Below, piece after piece: positions 37,981 through 48,396 of a DNA stretch of 64,000 nucleotides. The notes under the pieces are model-generated. The model worked only from the letters and a program-made list of their open reading frames with translations. It had not been told where the DNA came from and did not search any database. Both the position numbers and the translations under genes were made by a program. Origin of the DNA: Hybos culiciformis. Taxonomy: Eukaryota; Arthropoda; Insecta; Diptera; Hybotidae. Position 1 is the first letter of the stretch. Each line of letters starts with the position of its first letter. Location: the NCBI GenBank assembly GCA_964007475.1, contig OZ023274.1:22402043-22466042 (forward strand), in the 5' to 3' direction.

Positions 37981-39120
37981 AATAATCTAATTTAAGTAAA
38001 TATAAAACATCACGTTATTTATGATACATATACCTAATTCGATTTGAAATTTTTGTTCAAGTTTTCCATTAAAGATTACATACGCATGTAAAGTACATTA
38101 TATTTGAAAACGTATTGGTAACAGAAAATTTTTGGTGAACAAATTAATGTTCATACATAGTCTGTTGTAATGTTGTTCACAGCAATAACTTCATACGAAC
38201 ATTTAATCCGTTTTCTTATTTTATAAATTTTTGCTTTGTAATTTTTTTAAAATTCTGTAAAGAAATTTTCACATGACTAAACATATTCAAAATTAATAAC
38301 ATTACTTCGGTCTCAATGTTGACAAGCCCATAAACAATTTACAGCCGTCGAAAATTGGAAATTGGCAACACTAGCTTTTCCGGGTCCATGTCTGTGGATG
38401 AGAACTACATCATTTCCATTTCCACATATTTTTCAACACGAAAAAGATTAAGTCCATAAAAAAAATTTATTCAAGGACTACTTGCAAAGTTATAAAGTAC
38501 ATCAGTGTTCCTCCGATACAATGCACAAACTAATTGCAGAAAGCTTAACGAGGTAAAAAAAGAGAGTAATTTGCCTATTGCTGCATCGAAATGGGTCAAC
38601 TCTTTGATCCCTTGGAACTAGTTCTAAAACTGATTTTTATAATCGATTTCTACCTTACTCTGTTGTGATTGGAATAACAGATCCCTATATCAAATGAAAA
38701 TTTTTTTGCTTAACGATTGTGAATTGTGACAAAGATAAATTTAGAAATTTTGATGTGAAGTAGTAATTTTTCCTCTTATATAAGTTACAGTTACAGATAC
38801 GAAATATAATTTAGTTTTGTGTAAATCTAAAAAATAAACAAAAGGATAATGGCAATACCAATACCAGGTCGAATTTCGAATCAAAAAACAAGAAAAATTT
38901 AAAAATATTTTTGAAAAAAAATTAACTTTTCTTAAATTTGAAGCCATTTTAAGTCTAATATGAAAAGTACTAATAAATTAACTGAATAATTAAAATTTTA
39001 TTTTATTGTTTTTTTCTTATTTCGAACATATTATCAGTTTTTTTATTCAATTCACAATACATCATCATTAGAAAAAAATTTCAATCGATTAACCCAATTT
39101 CATTTTATTTTCACATTTTT
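37981..39120. other. Intergenic DNA, no supported gene
   Basis: AT-rich with a slightly more complex patch at 38330-38600 that is open for about 35 codons on the minus strand but matches nothing I recognise. Confidence 0.5.
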
Positions 39121-39660
39121 TTAACAATCATATTCAACATCACAATATTTAGATTGAAACCATCTGCAAACACTGGTCTTCAGAAATTGCTAAACATGTA
39201 TCACAAGGCTTTGAAGTTCCATTACATTTATATAAAAAGATAAGAATATTATTAGCATTATCTAATATTTTTGATAAACCCCAGATAATAAGATTCTGTA
39301 CTATAAGATTCTGTAAACGACTATTATGTTTAAATTTTATATCACACTAATTGAGCATTTACAGTAGTTATTCTGTCCTCAACATTAAATTGGCAAACAA
39401 ATCTAGTTTGCATAAGTAGATGCCCAATTAGACGAACTTTGGCTTTCACAGATTTCGATGATCCACTTGGTATTAGAATCTTATTTTCATTTCCAATTGA
39501 TTTAATTATAGGCCAAAATCCTGGATCTGATCGATATGATATAATATAATTAACATTGATAATTAAACATCATTTCGACGGTTTTCATATATCTGTACAA
39601 CGATGTGTCTGTGCACGATGATTGCATCGCACAATTAAGCAATGTAGCATTTGTAGACTT
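39121..39660 (-). pseudogene. Plexin-like (PlexA type) pseudogene fragment
   Basis: Three blocks in shifted minus-strand frames read like the PSI and IPT/TIG ectodomain part of plexin A. First is VHRHIVVQIYENRRNDV (about 39560-39630). Then SYRSDPGFWPIIKSIG to LMQTRFVCQFNVEDRITTVN (39342-39540). Then LIIWGLSKILDNANN to LYKCNGTSKPCDTCLA (39151-39300), with CDVEYDC just after. The blocks are separated by stops and frameshifts. Several cysteines expected in PSI modules appear replaced (R in YENRRNDV, W in PGFWP). No splice sites explain the breaks. Plexins are semaphorin receptors; this fragment cannot encode one. It is probably a decayed duplicate or retrocopy. Confidence 0.72.
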
Positions 39661-40261
39661 CAACATATTATTATCGTTATTCTAAATTGCACAAATTTGT
39701 AATTGAAAAGTAAACAGAAGTAATGCGTGGATTCTCCAATAAAAACCGTAGAATATAAACCAGTATTTCATAAATATTAAATAACTTATTTTATTTTGGA
39801 TCCACTCTTTTCTCCAATAACTCTTTTCAAAATATAAATTTAAAAATTTCAAAATATAGATCAAATCAAAATATAATCAAATCAATTAAATTCACTAAAT
39901 TATTTGAAAACCGTTCTTTTTTTATATTTTAAGCTTGTTAACACTTCATAAATTCATTTGACTTAAGAATGAAAATTTCAGAGAATATTTGATGTAATTT
40001 TATAACATAATGTTTCTAATAATCATATATGTTGTTGTTGAATCATATACATCTTAATTTTAATGTGTCTAATAATTATTAACTAAGAAATGTCAATCCA
40101 ATAATAGTACCGTATTGTATAACAAATTATATGTATTTCTTGAATTTCAATGTTGGATGTATATTTAAAACTAATAATTAAAATATATATTACATATGTT
40201 TGTACATATTTCATCAAAATTATATTAGAGTAAGAAATGCTTGTAATTAAGCTATGTGAAA

Positions 40262-41240
40262 TAAATAAATAAATAAACATCACAAGATACGCTGAGCAAC
40301 TGAAGACGATCCGTATAAGACGAAAGAATAAATGGATCACGCCACGGCAATGTTCATAATACAAATCTTAAGAAATATTTTGGACACTTTCAATACTATT
40401 TGCATCAACTTCGACCATACTTGGGAGCAATAGTACAATAGAGTGACTTTGTTACAACAATACTGAAAACTCCCTAGACCATCTCTTGATCTCTCTTGAC
40501 CCAACAAAGAGAAAGCTTTATTAATAATCAAGTTATATTAGGCCTTATAGTCCATCTTTGCATCAAAAGTCATTCCCAAATCAGAAACCTTTGAGACTCT
40601 TCTCACCGATGAATCACCAACTAACTTGTACTTGAAATAGTTGGTGCCTTTCAAACGAGAGAAGGTAATTACTTCACACTTGTCAACATTCAACGACAGA
40701 AAATTCTTTTCACACCAAACAATAAACAGCTCCAAGTCTCTTTGAAGGGCATAACAATACCCTCTTGAAGATTTTCATGTCATCCGCAAAGATAATCAAT
40801 TCTGATTCACTAATTACACTTACCACTAATCAAAAATAAAAGCGGACCAAGGTTCTACCTTGTGGAACTTCTGAAGTCGCAATAAATGGCTTAGAATAAA
40901 ATGACCTATATGAAACAATACATCTATTTAAGATTTAAGATTTAATCCATTTGACAAAATTAGTTGGAAAACCCAACTTGCCAAGCTTAAAACGTATCAA
41001 ATTATGTGACAACCTGTCAAACGCCTTAAGAAGTTTGTATAAACAATGTCCGTCTTACATAGACCCCAGGACATACGCTGAAATCTCCATAACATTAGTC
41101 ACAGTCGACCTACCACTCACAAAGCCATGTTGCTTACCGAGATAAATGGTTTACAGTGAAAACTAGTTTTATCCAACACAATTTTTTCAAAAAGTTCCGG
41201 AATTGTGGACAATTTAGTTACCGGCATGTTGTTAGTAACC
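40262..41240 (-). mobile_element. Decayed non-LTR retrotransposon (Jockey-like LINE), reverse transcriptase part
   Basis: Minus-strand blocks follow reverse-transcriptase order: MPVTKLSTIPELFEKIVLD (about 41180-41235), QHGFVSGRSTVTNVME, KAFDRLSHNLIRFKLGKLGF, the active-site block LIIFADDMKIF (about 40775-40805), then WCEKNFLSLNVDKCEVITFS and VSDLGMTFDAKMDY (40538-40735). Stops and frameshifts interrupt it. The lower-coordinate end shows AAATAAATAAATAAA (the complement of the element's simple-repeat tail at about 40260-40275). The 5' side stops at the foldback array near 41240. Inactive. Confidence 0.85.
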
Positions 41241-41752
41241 TCAAACACAAAAATCGAATTTTCGCGGTTATAACAAAAAATTTTGTTATAACCACGAAAC
41301 ACAAAAATTTGATCAATTTGAAAACTGAAATAAGACCTCGAAAAAAAAATGTTGTGAGGAGTGCTTATCTCACAACGTTTTTTTTTCGTGGTCTGGTAAG
41401 CACACGGGTGGGGGGCCGCCCTGCTGCCCCCCCTACCGTGTGCTTATCACACAACATTTTTTTATCGAGGTCTTATTTTATTTTTCAAAATGATCGAGTT
41501 TTTGTGTTTCGCGGTTATGCCAAAAATTTTTGTTATAACCGCGAAATGATAAAAATCGAAATTTTGTGTTTCGCGGTTATAACAAAAATTTTTGTTATAA
41601 CCGCAAAACGAAATTTTTTGCCATATTTTTTCGCGGTTATGACAAAAAAAATATAAGACATTTTTCGCGGTTACGACACTTTTATTTTTTATTTCGCTGT
41701 TATGACAAAAAAGTTTCGTGGTTATGACATTCGCGGTTATGTCATGTAGCCC
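41240..41752. repeat. Foldback array of CGCGGTTAT units with a GC-rich centre
   Basis: About ten copies or near-copies of CGCGGTTATAACAAAAA occur in alternating orientation. Inner arms carrying AATAAGACCTCGA and ATGTTGTG mirror each other around a GC-rich core at 41400-41443 (GGGTGGGGGGCCGCC ... CCCCCCCTACC). A further small hairpin lies in the left arm. The GC core contrasts sharply with the AT-rich surroundings. No coding potential; the open frames here are palindrome artefacts. Confidence 0.8.
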
Positions 41753-42056
41753 TCTTCCATACACTAGGAAATTTACATGAATCAAGAGATTTATTGTATA
41801 AAATTGTCTTTAAAGTGTTATCTTACAGAATTGTGTAAGTAAAACTCTGTTCATAAAAAATAATGAAATATTCTGTAAGTCCAAAGAATATTTCCTACAA
41901 AATAAAATTATACAGTATATCATTTGAATTTAATATAAATTTATTTAACCTTTTTTTACAATGGAATATTTAATGGTTTAATTTTTTAATGATTCATATT
42001 TTACTTATTATTTTTGAAGGCAAATACATTAAAATAAAAAATAAGAAGAATTTTAC

Positions 42057-42152
42057 TTATTGTAATAATTTTTGCAAGGAACCATCTTGATACATGGATT
42101 TGACATCAGTCCCACCACCAACACATTTTCCATTGACAAAAACTCTGGGTAC
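42057..42152 (-). CDS. Glutaredoxin, exon 4
   Basis: 96 nt, VPRVFVNGKC to SLQKLLQ and TAA. Acceptor AAATGTAAG. Confidence 0.92.
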   Translation of the reverse strand, partial: VPRVFVNGKCVGGGTDVKSMYQDGSLQKLLQ

Positions 42153-44981
42153 CTTACATTTAAAATAAAAAAAAATAATAATTTATTGTAGGTACAATTC
42201 CATAATGAAAACAATTGGTTTAAAAATAGAATGTAAACACTTTATTATTATTGTTATGATGGAAGTAAACTACTATTCACATTTAAACTTTTTTTAACTG
42301 TTTTAAAATAAATAGTTGGGGAATTGAAAAGTAAAGTGGATGAATTGCCAAGATTTCTTCAATTTAGAAATAATCAAATGCCGAGTTATTAATTGGAAAA
42401 ATATATAATAAAATTTTAAGTTATCCCATTTTATTATACAAGTATATAAAAGTAGGGAATACCTTAGTAGTTTTCACATTCAATTATTTGTTAGAAAAAA
42501 ATGTTTTTATATTAGAAAATTTGAAAAACCAATATTGGTTTCATTGGAGCTATACGATTTTATTTTTTAGATAAATCAAGATAAATACGGGACAACAAAT
42601 TTTTAACATAAAAACTTTATTTTCCAAAACTGTTGATATTTAAGTATTTTTAAATAATAAAATAGAGTAATTAAATTTTTTTTTTATTTTAAACTTTTTA
42701 GTCTCTAAAATTTCCCATATCAATTTCATAGTGGTCCAATTGTAATTATACATTTTCGAAACTCCTGAACCGATTATTCCGAAATTATTATAATATTCTA
42801 ATATTTTACTGTAAGAAATAAAGGATGTGATAAAATATGATATCCTTGTCTAAAATTATTTTTATTTTACGTTTCCCTTTTTGTGCTTCTATTTTCTTTG
42901 ATTTGAACCAACCAACTTATGTATTTTAAATAAAATATTGTAAAAATTGAATTTTTATAACAAAAATTAAAAGTTTCTATTTCCAAGGTAATATCGTATA
43001 ACAGTGGTTCTTAACCGGTGGTGCACGCACCGCTTAGGAATGCCAGCTAATGTCATGAGGAGCTAAGTTGTAATTTAACAAATTCACATGTAGCTAGTAA
43101 AATAAAAAAATAAACTTAAAAATTTTGGTTAGAAAATTTTTTATTCATTAAACATTTTTTATGTATGTTCGTATAACATAATTTCAAGTAAACTATTGCC
43201 ACCGAAATTAAAGATCATTTGCAAAAGTTCATCGAATCTATTGATTGATATTTTGCTACTGGAGTTATTAATATATCAGTAAAATGGATATTAGATCCAT
43301 TTCTTTTTAATCAGGACTCGAATCAAGACTGAAAGTAATTTATTAAAAGACGATCTTGTTGAGTTACAGACAAATGGACGTAATCAAATGAAACGTGAAA
43401 CAGTGAGTTTGGAAATTTTCAGGTGTGCTCAAGTAATGCCATGTATACTGTTAGCTAAAATAGCGGTTCAGTATGTTATTCCATTTGCCACAACGTATTT
43501 GTGCGAGATGGGGCTCTCGTCATTTATACATATAAATACAAAAGCTAGAAATAGACTTAATGCTAGTAATGATATGCGTGTTCCTATTTCAAAAAAGATT
43601 CCCCGGTTATCAACAATAATTGACGAAAAGCAACAACACAAAAGCCATTAATATAAATTTTGATAATTAATAATTGATTATTTCAACTAACAATTAAAAT
43701 TTATAAAAAATTTGTTATGCACATAAAATTAATAAAAAATATGTTATGCAAAATGTTTGTTTTCCAAATTATATAGTTCAATAAATTCAGATACGGGGTG
43801 CGAGAATATTGTTTGAAAATTTTAGGGATGTCGGTAGCTGAAAAGAACCACTGCCGTATAATGACTATAATGAACGTATTTGTACCTGGGGGTAGTTTTT
43901 AATTTCGAATACTAGTTTTCACAATATTTTTTTTTTGTTTTTTTTTATAATTTTTGTATTTAAATTTTAAAGTCTATCATAAATAACTCAAATTTATTGA
44001 TCTCTTTCAAATTTTATATTTTCATTATTTTTCTTACCAACAAGTCAATAATTTTATTACAACAATATCATCAATTTTATACTTACAGTTCTTGATCCTG
44101 TCAATTCGGCTAAAATATTTTGAATTTCATCTCCATCATCACGATGATTCAGTTCAATAGCGAAAAAAGGAAAATTCAGCTTTTCAAATTGCTTAAAAAT
44201 AAATAAAATGGAAATACAATAAATAAATTTGAGCTATGATATCATCTTTATTCTATATTATTATATCATCTATTTTTTAATGGTAAAAAGTTTTGTTGTT
44301 TGTTTTGAATTTATTTGAAATTACGTCAGAATTGTGTGTACAAAAGAGTTATTAATAGTTCATAATTTGAGATTTCGATAATCCTGGATGATGTGAAATA
44401 TAAATGTACAATTAATTAAAGTTTATTGATTTCAATTATGATTTTATATTGAAATGATTAAGCCCAAAATTGAGCAGGACCAATGTCAGACCTTCATCCT
44501 ATAATCAAGTGCAAAAGTAATTATTTGAAATTGAGTAGGACTAATATCAGACTTTCATCCTGTAATCAAGTACAGAAATCATTATTTAAAAATGTCTGCA
44601 TTTTTCTTGAAAAGTATTTTCCAGATATTTGTCCAACAATAACAATTTTTGCAATTTAATGAAATATCTGATTTTTTCTGCATCTCTTGGATTCAAAAAT
44701 CGATAGAGGAGTCTATAATTAAAAATATGTACAATCTTTTTTTACCTCCTTGGCCATTACACAATATGGACAATGGCTTTTGGAAAAAATCATCTGAAAT
44801 TAAAATAAGACAAAATAATTGTTTTTTTTAAACGTTCAATATTTTGTTAAATATTTTATTATAATTAAATTACCACTTTATTGTCATTAATTTGTTCTTT
44901 AACAAATTGTGCTTTTAAACTATCCATGTCAATTTTCAAATGTCCTGAAGAAGTGGAGTAACTAGAGAAACTAAGTCCCAT
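42057..44981 (-). CDS. Glutaredoxin, dithiol class I (CPYC)
   Basis: Four exons give 118 residues. The active site is SKSHCPYCVMAKE (Cys44, Cys47), followed by FEKL, the ELNHRDDGDEIQ helix, the cis-proline motif TVP (87-89), and FVNGKCVGGGTD, which binds glutathione. This is the full thioredoxin-fold glutaredoxin length. It reduces protein and glutathione mixed disulfides, using glutathione. The start is the only ATG in frame upstream of the fold; it begins MGLSFS, so Gly2 and Ser6 fit an N-myristoylation pattern. The short 36-residue leader is not a clear mitochondrial presequence. Intron 3 (42153-44086) is enlarged by a hAT transposon remnant and intron 2 has a tandem duplication. All key residues are present, so the gene looks functional. 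Confidence 0.93.
43002..43853. mobile_element. Decayed hAT transposon in glutaredoxin intron 3
   Basis: The ends are inverted repeats CAGTGGTTCTT and its complement at 43843-43853, flanked by 8-bp target duplications TCGTATAA (42994-43001) and CCGTATAA (43854-43861), 7 of 8 identical. Inside on the plus strand is a transposase remnant: WILDPFLF upstream and then, from 43388, LPFATTYLCE-like IPFATTYLCEMGLS and KARNRLNASNDMRV, the hAT C-terminal dimerisation region of the ZBED5/FAM200 type. The remnant has stops and lacks the N-terminal catalytic part, so it is inactive. It is inserted in the orientation opposite to the host gene. Confidence 0.88.
43388..43651 (+). pseudogene. hAT transposase C-terminal remnant
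   Basis: Encodes IPFATTYLCEMGLSSF and RNRLNASNDMRVPISKKIPR, diagnostic of the hAT dimerisation domain. Only about 87 codons remain open; upstream coding is interrupted by a stop near 43330. Confidence 0.85.
44087..44191 (-). CDS. Glutaredoxin, exon 3
   Basis: 105 nt, phase 0 at both ends, from QFEKLNFPFF to AELTGSRT; donor GTAAGT. Confidence 0.92.
44467..44591. repeat. Tandem duplication of about 64 bp in glutaredoxin intron 2
   Basis: Two adjacent copies of AAATTGAGCAGGACCAATGT...ATCAAGTGCAAAAGTAATTATT (start about 44467 and 44531) with a handful of differences. Confidence 0.8.
44746..44793 (-). CDS. Glutaredoxin, exon 2 (active site)
   Basis: A 48-nt exon after acceptor AAATTTCAG encoding MIFSKSHCPYCVMAKE; donor GTAAAA. 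Too short to be noticed as a lone open frame. Confidence 0.92.
44874..44981 (-). CDS. Glutaredoxin, exon 1
   Basis: 36 codons from ATG to ...NDNKV, donor GTAATT, phase 0. Confidence 0.88.
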
Positions 44982-47900
44982 TCTAAAAAAAATAAAAAGT
45001 AAAAAAAATAAATAAATAAATAAATGCGCACACTCTTGTATTATGTCAATTCTGTATACCTACATATGACCAGAAGTCAGTGATATGTCACATAATTTAA
45101 ATTTAAATATAATTGAAAATTTAAGAATTGAAGAATTGAAGAATTTCGATGTGACAAACGTTGCAAAAAACATTATCAAACAATTATGGATATTTGTGAG
45201 TTATCCTAGTGAAGAAATAATTAAAAATCACGGTAATATCATGTATGATGATAGTATTATAGAAGATTAATTATCTAATATGTACACAAAACAAGAAATG
45301 AAATTTAGATGATTTGTAAGATTTTATCGATTTCTGTAGTTTTATCGGTTCTTCAGCTTAAAAAAATTTGAACCGCCCATCATTTGGTCATCATAAAATT
45401 TTAAACAAACTTATATTATCTTTTATAACTTTCAATTGTTCATTTTCTAAAACTATCTTCGAATTTTTATATAACTAAATACTTTTGATATAAAAAAATT
45501 AAATATGAGAGTGGAAAAGAATTAGGCTAGAATTTAATTTTGTTTAATAATCCAGTTGGTATTAATTTAAATTTTTAGATTCCAAACACACCAATAATGG
45601 ATTATTTGAAATATATTTAATTAAATACTTAAACCAAAAATATAAGTTAAAATAATTGATATTATAAATTCTATGGTCTTTACAGCTAACTAAAATTGCT
45701 GTAACTTGTGGTTGTGAGCCATAAACAACAAATTTCGATTGAAACTATCTTCACCCAAAAAGAAGAATCATTTATTTTTATTTAAGATAGCAAGAAAATA
45801 TATTCGTGTTTCATATAAACGTATCATTTTATAACATTATAAATAGATTTGTGTAAATCTTTTTATTTTAAACTATTGACATATTTTTATTGTAATTTAA
45901 CGGATATTACATTATGTTACGTAAATTAATACAAAGCTTTTGATATTTCTACTTTTCTATTATTATTTATTGCTTTTCATATAATTTCCATTTTTGCATT
46001 GTTAGGATGTTAAGAAAATATTGTCAAATTGTTGGATTAAATTCCAAAATTTGATAATGAAATTTAACATACATTATCGTTCGAATTGTTCAAATTTTAG
46101 GCTAATCATTAGTTTAGTAATGTAAATAAATTTTAGGATAAACAAGATAATAATGAAACTATTTTGAACATAGCTTTAAATTTGCATATTTTCCTTTCAC
46201 AATCAATTATAAAGCACAAATCGATGGCTCCGAAGAGTACTATCCTATCTAAAAATCACTAGCTTTCACAGGAAGCAAAAAACTGTTTGTTTTAAATTTT
46301 TTCTTCATGAGTCCTCATTTTTTTTACATCGTTTTATGAAAAAATTATATTTTATTTTAAACAATTAAAATTTATTTAAAAATTTGAAAATTTTCATAAA
46401 ATTTTTACATTTTTAGTTTTTAAGACGATCGCTTAATTTACTAACATTGCCTAAATGGATATACGATAATTGCAAATTTTTTTCTGCCGTTTAATATCGT
46501 AAGTTGCCGATATTAAGTACGGTTCATGTCGTATCTTTATTTAAGTCTAACAAAACAAAGCACAATAAAATCGCAAGTTGGTGGGTAACGGTAGTTTAAG
46601 ATTATAAAAACGACAAGTTCTACCATTCATTAATTGTATCTCATGATAAAATTTTTTTTTACTGATCGTATTTTCATTTACAATTTTTGACTGACGGAAA
46701 GTGGCTTGTATATGAATATACAATTCTGGAACGTCGATTTTAATAAAAATATTTTTATTATTTTGAATGAGTTTTATTTCAGTTAGGAACTATAGTATGA
46801 CCCAAAATCTGAGATATGAGTGCAGAGAATTATTTTTAATATAAGGCGGCTTCTATCGTATCTCACTTTACCATAGTACTCTTTGGAGCCGTCGAAAGTT
46901 TAAGTTAAGCCAAAAATCCTAATAGTTAGTGTTGAAAGTTGTAATTCTACTGTAATTCATTACATTAAAATTTTAATAGTAATAATAATAACAAAAGACC
47001 AAATTTACTATATTATTTACTGATAATCCTACTAAATATCTTTCAAATCTTTATCATACTACTGGAATATTTAGATTTTGGTTCTAAGTTGTCTTGATGA
47101 CAAAATTAAAATAATATAATTAATATAAATAATATAATAGAATTTTTCTAAATTAATCTTATAAAAACTTCTTACCTTTCAGTTATAAATATTATACCTA
47201 ATTTAATAAATTTATAAAGGCATTTCAAACTTTATTCGAATCATCAATTAATACTCTATTAGCATCAGTTTCTTCAAAAATCTTCCCAACATTTTTTTTT
47301 TGTTAATGAAGAAAGAAAACATAATGTTTTCGAGAGAGTTGACGCATTTATTTAATTTAAGGTAAATCGTAAGAGAATATGTAATAAAATGAATAACTCT
47401 GATAATGAGGATTAATAATAATTTGTTCCCCGAAAAAATAGATTTTAGAAGTGCAAAGAAACCAAAAATTGATTGTTCTACTAATTAAATAATCTAAATT
47501 TAATTTTTATTACATTACTCATTTTATTTTTATTTTAAATAAATTTATTCAATAGTAAAAGTAAAGAATCAAGAATGCTATTTTCTCATTAGTCTGAAAG
47601 TAATGTTAGAAATATCTGAAGAATTTTTCATGTATTTTAATAATTTCAAGGCCGAAATAAATTTTGAATTAGTATATTGATACACTTGAATTGAAACACT
47701 AAGTAGAATTTAATAACAATACTAATAAATTTTATAAAACATCTTTTACGAAACTGCTCAAACTCAGCCTAATAATCTCAAAACAATGATTTTCATTCAT
47801 TTATAAATATATTAAATTAAATGCAACCATAGGTCTGAGCCACCCCTTGCATTTTATTTAATATCTTAAAAACATTCTTATTGCAATTAAGGTATACTAA

Positions 47901-48305
47901 AAAAATAAATAAATAAATCTTTAATTATGGAGGTTACGCTTTTTATTTTGATAAAATTTTAATAATTCGATACTGAACCTTGACAGAATCTTAATAGTAA
48001 AAGCTTGCGTATACTACTTATTGTAATCCTAATAGAACTAAGTCATTATTATGAAATTGTAAGTAAAATCAAAAATTATGAAATTAGAAATAATTCTTAT
48101 AGTACTATTTTACAAATAATATTTTAAATTAAAAATATTTTTTTTAAGAAAACACTAAATCTAATTTTTTTATGACAGTACCTATAAAGTAAGTTATTTT
48201 ATTTTTATGCTTCTTTTATAAAAAATCAATTCGTCGTTTTATTGAGGTTTTATTAATTTTACTTTGAAAACAATTATCTTCTCTGATAAGATGAAAAAAT
48301 TCGTC
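44982..48305. other. Intergenic DNA between glutaredoxin and lark copy 1
   Basis: The glutaredoxin 5' flank and lark 3' flank. A 62-codon open frame at 45085-45270 has no recognisable homology. An inverted-repeat element lies at 46221-46895. Candidate lark poly-A signals (AATAAA on the minus strand) are at about 48238-48253. Confidence 0.55.
46221..46895. mobile_element. Inverted-repeat element, about 675 bp
   Basis: The left end TCGATGGCTCCGAAGAGTAC is mirrored at 46873-46895 with two mismatches (TCGACGGCTCCAAAGAGTAC). No coding capacity. Target duplication unclear. Confidence 0.65.
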
Positions 48306-48396
48306 TCAGTACGGTGCATAACGACGTCCTGGTGGAGAAAGGCCTCTCATACCACGGCGATCATCGAATGAATCACGACTGAAGTCATCGTAGCCA
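48306..48396 (-). CDS. lark: lark copy 1, coding exon 3
   Basis: 91 nt after acceptor [23 protein letters not shown] to RRYAPY and TGA. Confidence 0.93.

Noticed and set aside
38330..38450. Minus-strand open stretch with LIHRHGPGKASVANF
   Set aside because: About 35 codons before a stop, weak resemblance to several families, none convincing. Could be more of a pseudogene but cannot be supported.
41156..41785. Open frames on both strands across the CGCGGTTAT array
   Set aside because: Repeated peptide pieces such as AVITKIFVIT come from palindromic repeats.
45085..45270. 61-residue open frame just upstream of, and divergent from, glutaredoxin
   Set aside because: Moderately complex composition but no recognised family, no clear promoter and no extension by splicing; not supported as a gene.
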